Under the pieces are notes generated by a model that was not told the origin of the DNA, ran no database searches, and saw only the letters and a program-made list of their open reading frames with translations. A DNA stretch of 18,129 nt, taken from positions 1 to 18,129 of the forward strand of contig CALZAG010000014.1 of the NCBI GenBank assembly GCA_945613045.1, in the 5' to 3' direction. Source of the stretch: an uncultured Clostridia bacterium. GTDB taxonomy: Bacteria; Bacillota; Clostridia; Oscillospirales; Oscillospiraceae. Positions 7,547-14,511 of this stretch are shown here, piece by piece (the first letter of the stretch is position 1; the number at the start of each line of letters is the position of its first letter). The position numbers and the translations under genes were made by a program.

Positions 7547-8248
7547 ATGAGCATTGCCGAAAACGTTAAGCAGGTAAAGGAAAACATGGCCGCGGCAGCA
7601 AGGCGCTGCGGGAGGGAGCCCGACGGCATCCTCCTTTGCGCGGCGACGAAAATGAACGACGCGTCCCGAGTGCGCGAGGCCATAGCCGCAGGCGTTGACG
7701 TCTGCGGCGAAAACCGCGTTCAGGAGCTTACGGAAAAGCTCGGACAGGGAGCCTACTCCGGCTGCCCCCTGCACTTTATCGGGCATCTCCAGAAAAACAA
7801 GGTCAAGTACATCGTCGGGAAGGTCTCCCTTATCCACTCGGCCGACAGCCTTGAGCTCATCGGCGTCATTGATAAGCGCGCGGCCGCTCTGGGCGTTACG
7901 CAGGATATTCTGCTCGAAGTTAACATCGGCGGCGAGACGGCAAAGTCCGGCTTCGCGCCCGATAAGCTCGGGGAAGTTCTGCCTCGGATGGCAGATTTTC
8001 GGGCTGTGAGAGTGCGCGGACTCATGGCGATACCCCCGATTTGTGAAAACATGGAGGAAAACCGGCCATATTTTCGCGCAATGAAGCAGCTTTTTGTTGA
8101 CATTGGGGCAAAAAAATACGATAATGTCTCTATGGACTTTTTATCAATGGGCATGAGCGCCGATTATGAGACCGCCATCGAAGAGGGCGCGAACATAGTC
8201 CGCGTCGGCACCGGTATCTTCGGCGCGCGCAGCTATGCTCAGAAATAA
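7547..8248 (+). CDS. ylmE: PLP-binding protein of the YggS/YlmE family (PLP homeostasis)
   Basis: This family (YggS, PLPBP, YlmE) binds pyridoxal phosphate in a TIM-barrel fold without a known catalytic activity and helps control PLP levels and amino-acid pools. The 233-residue length is typical. K35 in LLCAATK is the expected PLP lysine; then follow CGENRVQEL, HFIGHLQKNKVKYI, LLEVNIGGETAKSGF, RGLMAIPP and the C-terminal SMGMSADYETAIEEGANIVR with RVGTGIFG, which hold the phosphate. An AAGGTGAT ribosome binding site lies just upstream. The position directly before sepF matches the conserved division cluster of Gram-positive bacteria (ylmE-sepF-ylmG-ylmH-divIVA), here lacking ylmG and ylmH. Confidence 0.95.
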   Translation: MSIAENVKQVKENMAAAARRCGREPDGILLCAATKMNDASRVREAIAAGVDVCGENRVQELTEKLGQGAYSGCPLHFIGHLQKNKVKYIVGKVSLIHSADSLELIGVIDKRAAALGVTQDILLEVNIGGETAKSGFAPDKLGEVLPRMADFRAVRVRGLMAIPPICENMEENRPYFRAMKQLFVDIGAKKYDNVSMDFLSMGMSADYETAIEEGANIVRVGTGIFGARSYAQK

Positions 8249-8269
8249 TGAAGGTAAGGAGGATACATT

Positions 8270-8743
8270 ATGGCATGGTTTGACAATATAAAAAACGCAA
8301 TGCATCCCTACGATGATGATTATATAGAAAACGAAGAACGAGCCGCAGAGGAAGCCCTCGCCGGGGAAGAGCCCGCGGATGAAGACGCCTTTGAGGAAAG
8401 GCAGCCGCGCCCCGTGTTCTCCCGCAGGGAGAGCAAGGCCTCCGCGCCGCCTCCCGCTCCCGAAAAGGGCAAGATGAAGCTGCATCTTGTCAATCCCTCC
8501 GAATTCGGAGAGGCAGCCGAGATAGCCGACAGCTTAAAGTCCCGTCAGGCGGTGCTCATGAACCTCGAGATGGCCGACGACGTGACCGCCCGCCGCATGA
8601 TAGACTTCCTGTCCGGCGTCGCCTACGCTCTGGGCGGCAAGATAATGCGCGTTTCCGGACAGGCATATATCGTCACCCCCACCAACGTCGATCTCGTGGG
8701 CGACGCAGTTTCCGATTTTGAAAGCGCCGGCCTGTATTTCTGA
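8270..8743 (+). CDS. sepF: Cell division protein SepF
   Basis: SepF bundles FtsZ filaments and tethers them to the membrane. The 157-residue protein starts with MAWFDNIKNAM, the short amphipathic membrane-binding helix of the family. An acidic, Pro/Ala/Glu-rich linker (about 18-68) follows, and then the compact SepF core (about 69-157): KLHLVNPSEFGEAAEIADSL, VLMNLEMADDVTARRMIDFL, SGVAYALGGKIMRVSGQAYI and VTPTNV. A strong ribosome binding site AAGGAGGA lies about 7 bases before the ATG. It is co-transcribed with ylmE (21-base gap) and followed by divIVA. Confidence 0.95.
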   Translation: MAWFDNIKNAMHPYDDDYIENEERAAEEALAGEEPADEDAFEERQPRPVFSRRESKASAPPPAPEKGKMKLHLVNPSEFGEAAEIADSLKSRQAVLMNLEMADDVTARRMIDFLSGVAYALGGKIMRVSGQAYIVTPTNVDLVGDAVSDFESAGLYF

Positions 8744-8797
8744 CGGCGCGGCAGACATAAACAATCAATCAGCAACTACTGAAAGGTGGATTTAGAT

Positions 8798-9382
8798 ATG
8801 ACTACTCCTCAGGAAATCCGTGAAAAGAGCTTTGACAAAGCCAGAAGTATGTTCGGCGGCTACGATATGGGCGTTATCGACGACTATCTCGAAGAGCTGG
8901 CAGACGACTTTGAAGCTCTTCAGAAGGAGAACTCCGTCCTCAAGGGCAAGATGAAGGTCCTTGTCGACAAGATCGAAGAGTACCGCGCCAACGAAAGCGC
9001 GCTGAACGCTGCCATCCTCTCGGCGCAGAAGCTCAGCGTCCAGATCGAGAACGACGCCCGCGCCCGCAGTCAGGCCATCGTCTCCGAGGCCGAGGCCAAG
9101 GCCGCTTCCATCCTCGGCGGTATCGACGACCGTATCGCGCAGGAGGAGTCGCGCCTTCAGGCCGCGAAGCTCAGCTCCGCGAAGTTCTTCGACACCGTTC
9201 GCGAGATGTGCCAGAAGCAGCTGGACACTCTTGATACCATCAGCGCCGCCTCCCGCCTGAGCTCCGAAAAGGACGCCGAGGCCATACGAATACCTGCCGA
9301 GCCCGCAGATCCCGCTTCCAACCCCGCTTCCGTGGACGCAGGCAACACTCAGGTATTCAGCTTTGTAAAGGACGAGCTCTGA
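8798..9382 (+). CDS. divIVA: DivIVA-family cell division/polarity protein
   Basis: DivIVA-type coiled-coil proteins bind curved membrane at poles and septa and recruit partners. The family N-terminal signature is present in FDKARSMFGGYDMGVIDDYL followed by EELADDFEALQKEN. A long coiled coil extends to about residue 155, and a Ser/Ala/Pro-rich tail ends in VFSFVKDEL. I chose ATG 8798 (194 residues) because AAAGGTGG (8782-8789) is a good ribosome binding site 8 bases upstream. An in-frame GTG at 8786 would lie inside that site. An intrinsic terminator follows 7 bases after the stop, so this is probably the last gene of the mutL operon. Confidence 0.93.
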   Translation: MTTPQEIREKSFDKARSMFGGYDMGVIDDYLEELADDFEALQKENSVLKGKMKVLVDKIEEYRANESALNAAILSAQKLSVQIENDARARSQAIVSEAEAKAASILGGIDDRIAQEESRLQAAKLSSAKFFDTVREMCQKQLDTLDTISAASRLSSEKDAEAIRIPAEPADPASNPASVDAGNTQVFSFVKDEL

Positions 9383-9389
9383 GTTTTTT

Positions 9390-9414
9390 GCCGAAACAGC
9401 CGTTTCGGCTTTTG
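9390..9414 (+). terminator. Intrinsic terminator after divIVA
   Basis: A perfect 8-bp stem GCCGAAAC (9390-9397) / GTTTCGGC (9402-9409) with the tetraloop AGCC is followed by TTTT (9410-9413). It begins 7 bases after the divIVA stop and ends the upstream operon, at least in part. Confidence 0.85.
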
Positions 9415-9426
9415 CTGCGTGATAAC

Positions 9427-9481
9427 AGAAGGCGTGCGTATGGAGATAAACCGTCAGCGCGCCTTCTTGATTTTTATTATT
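9427..9481 (+). promoter_or_regulatory. Terminator-like hairpin in the ileS leader (possible attenuator)
   Basis: AGAAGGCGTGC (9427-9437) pairs with GCGCGCCTTCT (9457-9467) over 11 bp including one G-U, with a 19-base loop, followed by the U-rich tail TGATTTTTATTATT. It stands 30-85 bases before the ileS start. There is no T-box consensus (AGGGTGG with ACCGCG) and the leader is far too short for one. The hairpin may be a second terminator of the upstream operon or a regulated attenuator of ileS. Its 5' arm contains AGAAGG, which could act as a ribosome binding site for an in-frame ATG at 9440 in the loop. Confidence 0.6.
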
Positions 9482-9511
9482 ACAAACATTCAGATAGAGG
9501 AGAAATACAAC

Positions 9512-12313
9512 ATGGCACAGAAATACGACGCAACGCTTAATCTGCCCAGAACCGACTTCCCCATGCGCGCAGGCCTGCCCAAGCGCGAGCCCGAGATGCT
9601 CAGGCGCTGGGAGGAGCTGGACATCTATAACGAAATGCTCAAAAAGAACGAGGGCAAGCCCCTTTTTAACCTCCACGACGGACCTCCGTTCTCCAACGGC
9701 GCCATCCACATGGGTCACGCGCTCAACAAGACGCTGAAGGACTTCATCACCCGCTCCTACGCCATGCGCGGCTACTACACGCCGTACATCCCCGGCTGGG
9801 ACAACCACGGTATGCCCATTGAGAGCGCCATCATCAAGGAGCAGAAGCTCAACCACAAGGCCATGAGCGTCGCCGACTTCCGCTCCGCCTGCGAGGCTTA
9901 CGCGAACAAGTATATCGGCGTCCAGATGGAGGGCTTCAAGCGCCTCGGCGTCATCGCCGACTGGGAGCATCCCTACAAGACCATGGACAAGGGCTTCGAG
10001 GCCGACGAGGTGCGCGTGTTCGGCAAGATGTATAAAAACGGCCATATCTACAAGGGCCTGAAGCCCGTCTACTGGTGCGCCCACGACGAGACCGCGCTGG
10101 CCGAGGCCGAGATCGAGTATCAGGACGACCCCTGCACCACCGTGTACGTCAAGTTCCCCATGAACGACGACCTCGGCAAGCTTTCGCACCTTGACAAGTC
10201 GAAGCTTTTCTTCGTCATCTGGACCACCACCATCTGGACCCTGCCCGGCAACCTCGCCATCGCCCTGCACCCCGACGAGAGCTACGCCGTCGTCAAGGCC
10301 CCCAACGGCGAAATGTATATCATTGCCGAGGCGCTGACAGAGAAGGTCATGGGTATCGGCGGCTTCACGGACTACGAGATCGTCGAGACCCATTCCGGCA
10401 GCTTCTACGAGAATATGCTGGCCGACCATCCCTTCCTGCCCAAGACCAGCCGCCTGCTGCTGGCCGACTACGTCACCATGGACTCCGGCACCGGCTGCGT
10501 CCACACCGCGCCCGGCTTCGGCGCCGAGGACTATCTGACCTGCAAAAAGTACGGTATGGAAATGGTCGTTCCCGTTGACGACCAGGGCCGCCACACCGAT
10601 TACGCCGGCAAGTACGCCGGCATGGGCACCGAGGAATCGAACCCCGTCATCCTCAAGGACATGAAGGAGAGCGGCGTCCTCTTCGCCTCCGAGGAGATCG
10701 TCCACAGCTATCCCCACTGCTGGCGCTGCAAGAACCCCATCATCTTCCGCGCCACTCCGCAGTGGTTCTGCTCGGTCGATTCCTTCAAGGACGAGGCCAT
10801 CGCCGCCTGCGAGGACGTGCGCTGGCTGCCCGCCTGGGGCAAGGAGCGCATGGGCGCGATGATCCGCGAGCGCGCCGACTGGTGCATCTCCCGTCAGCGC
10901 CGCTGGGGTCTGCCCATCCCCGTGTTCTACTGCTCGGACTGCGGCAAGCCCGTCTGCACCGACGAGAGCATCGAGTCCGTCGCAAAGGTATTCGAGGAGC
11001 ACGGCTCCAACGCATGGTTTGAGCTTGAGGCCGCCGAGCTTCTGCCCGAGGGCTTCAAATGCCCCCACTGCGGCGGCGTGCATTTCACCAAGGAGACCGA
11101 CACGCTCGACGGCTGGTTCGACTCCGGCTCCACCCACTACGCCGCGATGAAGCGCGACCAGGGCTTCTGGCCGAGCACCATGTATATCGAGGGCGGCGAC
11201 CAGTACAGAGGCTGGTTCCAGTCCTCCCTGCTCGTGGCCGTCGGCGCACTGGGTCAGGGCGCGCCGTACAAGGAGTGCCTCACCCACGGCTGGACGGTCG
11301 ACGGCGAGGGCAGGGCCATGCACAAGTCCCTCGGCAACGGCGTCGATCCCGCCGATATCGTCAACGAGTTCGGCGCGGACATGATCCGCCTGTGGGCAGG
11401 CTCGGCCGACTACCATGCCGACGTCCGCTGCTCCAAGGAGATCTTCAAGCAGCTTTCGCAGAATTACCTCAAGTTCCGCAACACCGCCCGCTACTGCCTC
11501 GGCAACCTCGCCGGCTTCGACGCAAACGACCTCGTAAAGCCCGAGGACATGATGGAGCTCGACCGCTGGGCGCTCACACGCCTTAACTCCCTCATTGAAA
11601 AGGCCGCCGCGGCCTACAACGACTATGAGTTCCATGTCATCTCCCACCTCATCAACGATTTCTGCGTTGTGGAGCTTTCAAACTTCTATCTCGACATCAT
11701 CAAGGACAGGCTCTACTGCGAGGAGGCAAACGGCCTCAAGCGCCGCTCGGCCCAGACCGCGCTGTTCCTTATCCTCGACACCCTCACCAAGATGTTCGCG
11801 CCCATCCTCGCCTTCACCTGCGATGAGATCTGGCTGGCAATGCCCCACCGCGCCGAGGACGACGCAAGGAACGTCGTGCTCAACGAGATGAACAAGCCCT
11901 TCACCGAGTACGCCCTCGACGAGGCCGCCATGGCCGATTGGGACGCGCTCATCTCCGTCAGGGACGACGTAAACGGCGTTCTGGAGCGCGCCCGCGCCGA
12001 CAAGCGCATCGGCAAGCCCCTTGAGGCCGCCGTCACTCTGCGCGCAAAGGGCGAGAGCAGGGCCGTCGTCGACAGGCTCTCGCGCATGGATCTGAAGGAG
12101 CTGCTGATCGTCTCCGAGTGTCTCGTCGCCGAGGATGACGAGATCGACCCCGAGGCCGTGACCGCCGCCGGCGCGAACAACAACGGCCTGACCGTGTCCG
12201 TCAAGGAAGCCGCCGGCGTCAAGTGCCCCCGCTGCTGGATGCACTCGACCGCCGCCGATCCCGAGACCGGCCTGTGCCCCCGCTGCGCCTCCGTCGTGGC
12301 CAAGCTTGACTAA
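9512..12313 (+). CDS. ileS: Isoleucyl-tRNA synthetase
   Basis: IleRS charges tRNA-Ile and edits valine. The protein has 933 residues from ATG 9512, which follows the ribosome binding site AGAGGAGA (9496-9503) and starts MAQKYDATLNLPRTDFPM as is typical. Class I signature 1 is PPFSNGAIHMGHA (HMGH at 66-69). The editing domain contains TTTIWTLPGNLAIALHP and GTGCVHTAPGFGAEDY. Signature 2 is GRAMHKSLGN (AMHKS at 602-606), in which the usual first K and the S of KMSKS are A and H; the second K is kept. The C-terminal zinc site has CPRC at 905-908 and CPRC at 922-925, as in the common bacterial IleS1 type. The reading frame is open upstream to 9419, but that part is AT-rich and covers the leader hairpin, so I do not include it. 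lspA follows after about 100 bases. Confidence 0.96.
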   Translation: MAQKYDATLNLPRTDFPMRAGLPKREPEMLRRWEELDIYNEMLKKNEGKPLFNLHDGPPFSNGAIHMGHALNKTLKDFITRSYAMRGYYTPYIPGWDNHGMPIESAIIKEQKLNHKAMSVADFRSACEAYANKYIGVQMEGFKRLGVIADWEHPYKTMDKGFEADEVRVFGKMYKNGHIYKGLKPVYWCAHDETALAEAEIEYQDDPCTTVYVKFPMNDDLGKLSHLDKSKLFFVIWTTTIWTLPGNLAIALHPDESYAVVKAPNGEMYIIAEALTEKVMGIGGFTDYEIVETHSGSFYENMLADHPFLPKTSRLLLADYVTMDSGTGCVHTAPGFGAEDYLTCKKYGMEMVVPVDDQGRHTDYAGKYAGMGTEESNPVILKDMKESGVLFASEEIVHSYPHCWRCKNPIIFRATPQWFCSVDSFKDEAIAACEDVRWLPAWGKERMGAMIRERADWCISRQRRWGLPIPVFYCSDCGKPVCTDESIESVAKVFEEHGSNAWFELEAAELLPEGFKCPHCGGVHFTKETDTLDGWFDSGSTHYAAMKRDQGFWPSTMYIEGGDQYRGWFQSSLLVAVGALGQGAPYKECLTHGWTVDGEGRAMHKSLGNGVDPADIVNEFGADMIRLWAGSADYHADVRCSKEIFKQLSQNYLKFRNTARYCLGNLAGFDANDLVKPEDMMELDRWALTRLNSLIEKAAAAYNDYEFHVISHLINDFCVVELSNFYLDIIKDRLYCEEANGLKRRSAQTALFLILDTLTKMFAPILAFTCDEIWLAMPHRAEDDARNVVLNEMNKPFTEYALDEAAMADWDALISVRDDVNGVLERARADKRIGKPLEAAVTLRAKGESRAVVDRLSRMDLKELLIVSECLVAEDDEIDPEAVTAAGANNNGLTVSVKEAAGVKCPRCWMHSTAADPETGLCPRCASVVAKLD

Positions 12314-12335
12314 TCGCAGTTTTTGGTGCATTATA

Positions 12336-12362
12336 TAAGCGCAGAGGTTTCCCCTGCGCTTA
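12336..12362 (+). repeat. Hairpin in the ileS-lspA gap
   Basis: TAAGCGCAG (12336-12344) pairs perfectly with CTGCGCTTA (12354-12362). Two further inner G-C pairs (GG/CC) form after one mismatch, leaving a TTT loop. It stands 23 bases after the ileS stop. No U-run follows on the plus strand, so termination is doubtful; it may mark mRNA processing or protect the ileS 3' end. Confidence 0.6.
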
Positions 12363-12414
12363 AAATGCAGTATCAGGCGGATGCAAGCACACCTGCCGCC
12401 GAAAGGATAAAGAT

Positions 12415-13218
12415 ATGCTGTACGCTATCATCGCCGTGATAATACTTATCGCGGACCAGTGGCTCAAATACTGGGTCACGGTAAACATCGCTCTGGCCAC
12501 CGGCTCCGAGACCCTGATCCCCGGTGTCATCAAGCTGGTCAATATCCACAACTCCGGCGCGGCCTTCGGCCTGCTGGACAATATACCCTTTGCGCGCTGG
12601 ATCTTCCTCGCCCTGACCGCCGTCATGATCGTCATCATCGTCGTCCTGCTCGTGCGGCGCACCTTCAATTCGAGGTTTGCCGTCTGGTGCGAGGTGCTGT
12701 TTCTGGCCGGTACGCTGGGCAACTGCATCGACCGCGTGCTCTACGGCTACGTTGTGGATATGTTCAAGCTGGAGTTTGTGAATTTCGCGGTGTTCAATAT
12801 CGCGGATATCGTGCTCGTGGTCTCCTGCCTCATGTTCGTTATCTACCTCTTTATCGGCGAGAGGGACGACAGCGTGGACGAGCCCGAAAAGGCGCCCGCG
12901 CCCAAGGCCTCCGTTGACGAATTTGAGGACATCTTCGGCATCGAGAGCACCGATCCCGCGGCCGCCGTGGCTCCGAAAAAAAGCTCCGCCGAGGTTTTCG
13001 GCTTTGATACCTCCGCCGCCGAATTTCCCGCCGGGACGACGCCCATAAAGCCGGGCGGCTCCGCACGGGTGAGCGACGATGAGTTCTGGAGCTCCTTCAA
13101 AACGCCGCCGCGCGACGGGTCTCCCAAGGCTCAGCCCGCCGTGAAGCCGGCAAAGCCCGAGCCCGGGGCCGACAGCTATGACCTCGAGGACATTCTCGCG
13201 GAATTCAAGGATCTGTGA
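12415..13218 (+). CDS. lspA: Lipoprotein signal peptidase LspA with long disordered C-terminal tail
   Basis: LspA cleaves the signal peptide of diacylglyceryl-modified prolipoproteins in the membrane. The first 150 residues are a normal LspA: four hydrophobic segments, ADQWLKYW near the N-terminus, NIHNSGAAFGLL (43-54), GNCIDRVLYGYVVDMF (102-117) and FAVFNIADIVL (124-134). D115 and D131 are the catalytic aspartates. The family usually stops near here. This protein continues for about 117 residues (to 267) with a Pro/Ala/Asp/Ser-rich, probably disordered cytoplasmic tail containing three acidic/aromatic patches: SVDEFEDIFGIES (166-178), SDDEFWSSFK (220-229) and DLEDILAEFKDL (256-267). The start has an AAAGGAT site about 8 bases upstream. 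The stop overlaps the rluD start as TGATG. Confidence 0.94.
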   Translation: MLYAIIAVIILIADQWLKYWVTVNIALATGSETLIPGVIKLVNIHNSGAAFGLLDNIPFARWIFLALTAVMIVIIVVLLVRRTFNSRFAVWCEVLFLAGTLGNCIDRVLYGYVVDMFKLEFVNFAVFNIADIVLVVSCLMFVIYLFIGERDDSVDEPEKAPAPKASVDEFEDIFGIESTDPAAAVAPKKSSAEVFGFDTSAAEFPAGTTPIKPGGSARVSDDEFWSSFKTPPRDGSPKAQPAVKPAKPEPGADSYDLEDILAEFKDL

Positions 13219-14135
13219 TGAATAATACAATAGTAATAATTGCACAGGAGAGCGCCGACAGGATCGACGCTCTTCTTGCTCAAAACGTGCCCGGACTCAC
13301 CCGCAGCGCCGCCCAGCGGCTTCTGGACGCGGGCGCCGTGAGCGTGGACGGCCGGACGGTGAAGAAAAATTATAAGTGCTCCGCCGGCGAGAGGATCGAG
13401 CTAAGCCTGCCGGAGACGCAGGAGACCGAGCTCAGCCCGCAGGATATCCCCCTCGATATCGTGTACGAGGATGAGGACGTCGTCGTCGTGAACAAGCCGC
13501 GCGGCATGGTGGTGCATCCCGCGCCCGGGCACCCCGACGGCACGCTCGTCAACGCGCTGATGCACCATTGCGGCGACTCGCTGTCGGGCGTCGGCGGTGA
13601 AAAGCGCCCGGGCATCGTCCACCGGATAGACAAGGACACCTCCGGACTTCTGATAGCGGCGAAAAACGACAACGCGCACCTTAAGCTCTCGGCTCAGCTG
13701 TCTGACCGCAGTCTCTCCCGTGTCTACGAGGCTGTCGTCCGGGGCAGCTTCCGCGAGGATCGCGGTACCGTGGACGCGCCCGTCGGACGGCATCCCACGG
13801 ACCGCAAAAAAATGGCGGTAACGGATAAGAACTCACGCGCCGCCGTGACCCACTGGGAGGTGATCGCGCGCTATCGCGGCTATACGCACATACGCTGCCG
13901 GCTCGAGACCGGACGCACGCATCAGATAAGGGTGCACATGGCGCACATCGGCCACCCCCTGCTGGGCGATCACGTCTACGGCGCGCCAAGCCCCGACAAG
14001 GGGCTCGAGGGGCAGTGCCTGCACGCGAGGGAGCTGAAGTTCATCCACCCGCGCACAGGCGAGCCTGTGCACCTCGCCACCGGGCTCCCGCCGTACTTTC
14101 TGGACGTGCTGAAAAAGCTCGTCCCTCTCGGGTAG
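13218..14135 (+). CDS. rluD: Large-subunit rRNA pseudouridine synthase, RluA/RluD family
   Basis: Enzymes of this family isomerise uridines in 23S rRNA (RluD: the helix 69 loop). The protein has 305 residues from ATG 13218, which overlaps the lspA stop. An S4 RNA-binding domain occupies about residues 12-60 (RSAAQRLLDAGAVSVDGRTV). The catalytic domain begins at IVYEDEDVVVVNKPRGMVVH, with the active-site aspartate D138 in HRIDKDTSGLL, then RAAVTHWEV and RLETGRTHQIRVHMAHIGHP, all RluA-family hallmarks. The S4 domain and size fit RluD; RluC and other paralogues cannot be excluded, so the exact target is inferred. A large hairpin terminator follows 25 bases after the stop. Confidence 0.9.
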   Translation: MNNTIVIIAQESADRIDALLAQNVPGLTRSAAQRLLDAGAVSVDGRTVKKNYKCSAGERIELSLPETQETELSPQDIPLDIVYEDEDVVVVNKPRGMVVHPAPGHPDGTLVNALMHHCGDSLSGVGGEKRPGIVHRIDKDTSGLLIAAKNDNAHLKLSAQLSDRSLSRVYEAVVRGSFREDRGTVDAPVGRHPTDRKKMAVTDKNSRAAVTHWEVIARYRGYTHIRCRLETGRTHQIRVHMAHIGHPLLGDHVYGAPSPDKGLEGQCLHARELKFIHPRTGEPVHLATGLPPYFLDVLKKLVPLG

Positions 14136-14160
14136 TCCCAACGCTTTCCCTCCGTATACA

Positions 14161-14196
14161 GCACAAAAGCAGATGCGTTTGCATCTGCTTTTGTGC
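14161..14196 (+). terminator. Bidirectional hairpin terminator after rluD (repeat copy 1)
   Basis: GCACAAAAGCAGATGC (14161-14176) and GCATCTGCTTTTGTGC (14181-14196) form a perfect 16-bp palindrome around GTTT. The GCAGATGC/GCATCTGC core is followed by TTTT and preceded by AAAA, so it can terminate in both directions. The inner 28 bases (14165-14192) recur identically at 14422-14449. Confidence 0.85.
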
Positions 14197-14449
14197 GTGT
14201 CGAAAAAGCCTGCAAAATAATGAGCGCCCAAGGCTTCCCCTTGAGGGGAAGCTGTCGGCCTTGAGGCCGACTGATGAGGTGTGCGGGGAAATGCCGCATT
14301 TTAAGGATACTTCCGGCAAATTCGCAGCATTTTCCACCTCATCCGGCGCTTCGCGCCACCTTCCCCTCAAGGGGAAGGCATTCTCCTGCTCCAGAGTAAA
14401 ATGAGGTTTATCGACAGCCTGAAAAGCAGATGCGTTTGCATCTGCTTTT
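14165..14449. repeat. Composite nested inverted repeat in the rluD-mfd gap
   Basis: The 376-bp non-coding stretch 14136-14511 is filled by a symmetric structure. The outer arms are two identical 28-bp palindromes (14165-14192 and 14422-14449). Five bases inward from each is TGTCGA (14198-14203) and its complement TCGACA (14411-14416), at equal distance. Inside lies a second pair of inverted repeats (14232-14282 and 14334-14379). The rest of the gap shows no open frame with a ribosome binding site. Confidence 0.7.
14232..14379. repeat. MITE-like palindromic intergenic element
   Basis: Imperfect terminal inverted repeats of about 46-51 bp face each other. The left end (14232-14282) contains hairpins GCTTCCCC-TTGA-GGGGAAGC and GTCGGCC-TTGA-GGCCGAC followed by TGATGAGGTG. 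The right end (14334-14379) contains CACCTCATCC, GGCGC-TTC-GCGCC and CCTTCCCC-TCAA-GGGGAAGG, the same order in inverse. The core of about 50 bp is non-coding. I recall similar CCACCTCATC / CTTCCCCTTGAGGGGAAG elements as common dispersed repeats in gut Clostridia, but cannot verify that here. No clear target duplication is visible. Confidence 0.7.
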
Positions 14450-14450
14450 T
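14421..14450 (-). terminator. Bidirectional hairpin terminator downstream of mfd (repeat copy 2)
   Basis: AAAAGCAGATGC (14422-14433) and GCATCTGCTTTT (14438-14449) pair perfectly around GTTT, with a flanking G-U pair. It lies about 60 bases after the mfd stop (14512) on the minus strand. The 28-base core is identical to the one after rluD. Confidence 0.75.
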
Positions 14451-14511
14451 CATTTGCCGTCATTTAGAGACAGATATGATCGGGATACCGCAATGAGGAA
14501 AACCGCCGTTT

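Noticed and set aside
8786..8797. GTG start of divIVA at 8786
   Set aside because: The GTG is part of the AAAGGTGG ribosome binding site that serves ATG 8798.
9419..9511. N-terminal extension of ileS starting at GTG 9419 or ATG 9440
   Set aside because: It spans the terminator-like hairpin and differs in base and codon use from ileS; ATG 9512 has a strong AGAGGAGA site and a family-typical N-terminus. Kept only as a regulatory idea.
9383..9511. T-box riboswitch upstream of ileS
   Set aside because: The leader is about 130 bases, already holds a terminator, and lacks the T-box consensus and a specifier stem.
8792..11647. A 951-codon open frame on the minus strand opposite divIVA and ileS
   Set aside because: It is a codon-bias shadow: the sense genes rarely use codons whose complement gives stops in this frame. 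The translation is a low-complexity Val/Ala/Gly/Leu/Asp/His-rich string without domain motifs, and it has no ribosome binding site.
12305..12341. Promoter for lspA in the ileS-lspA gap (TTGACT and TATATAA)
   Set aside because: The spacing between the hexamers is about 19-22 bp and the TTGACT overlaps the ileS stop; too weak to call.
14015..14463. Small open frames on both strands through the rluD end and the palindromic gap
   Set aside because: They are formed by palindromic repeat DNA and rluD shadow sequence, with no ribosome binding site and no recognisable protein.
14136..14511. CRISPR array or small RNA gene in the non-coding gap
   Set aside because: Repeats are palindromic pairs in mirror order, not regular direct repeats with unique spacers, and I see no promoter for a separate RNA.
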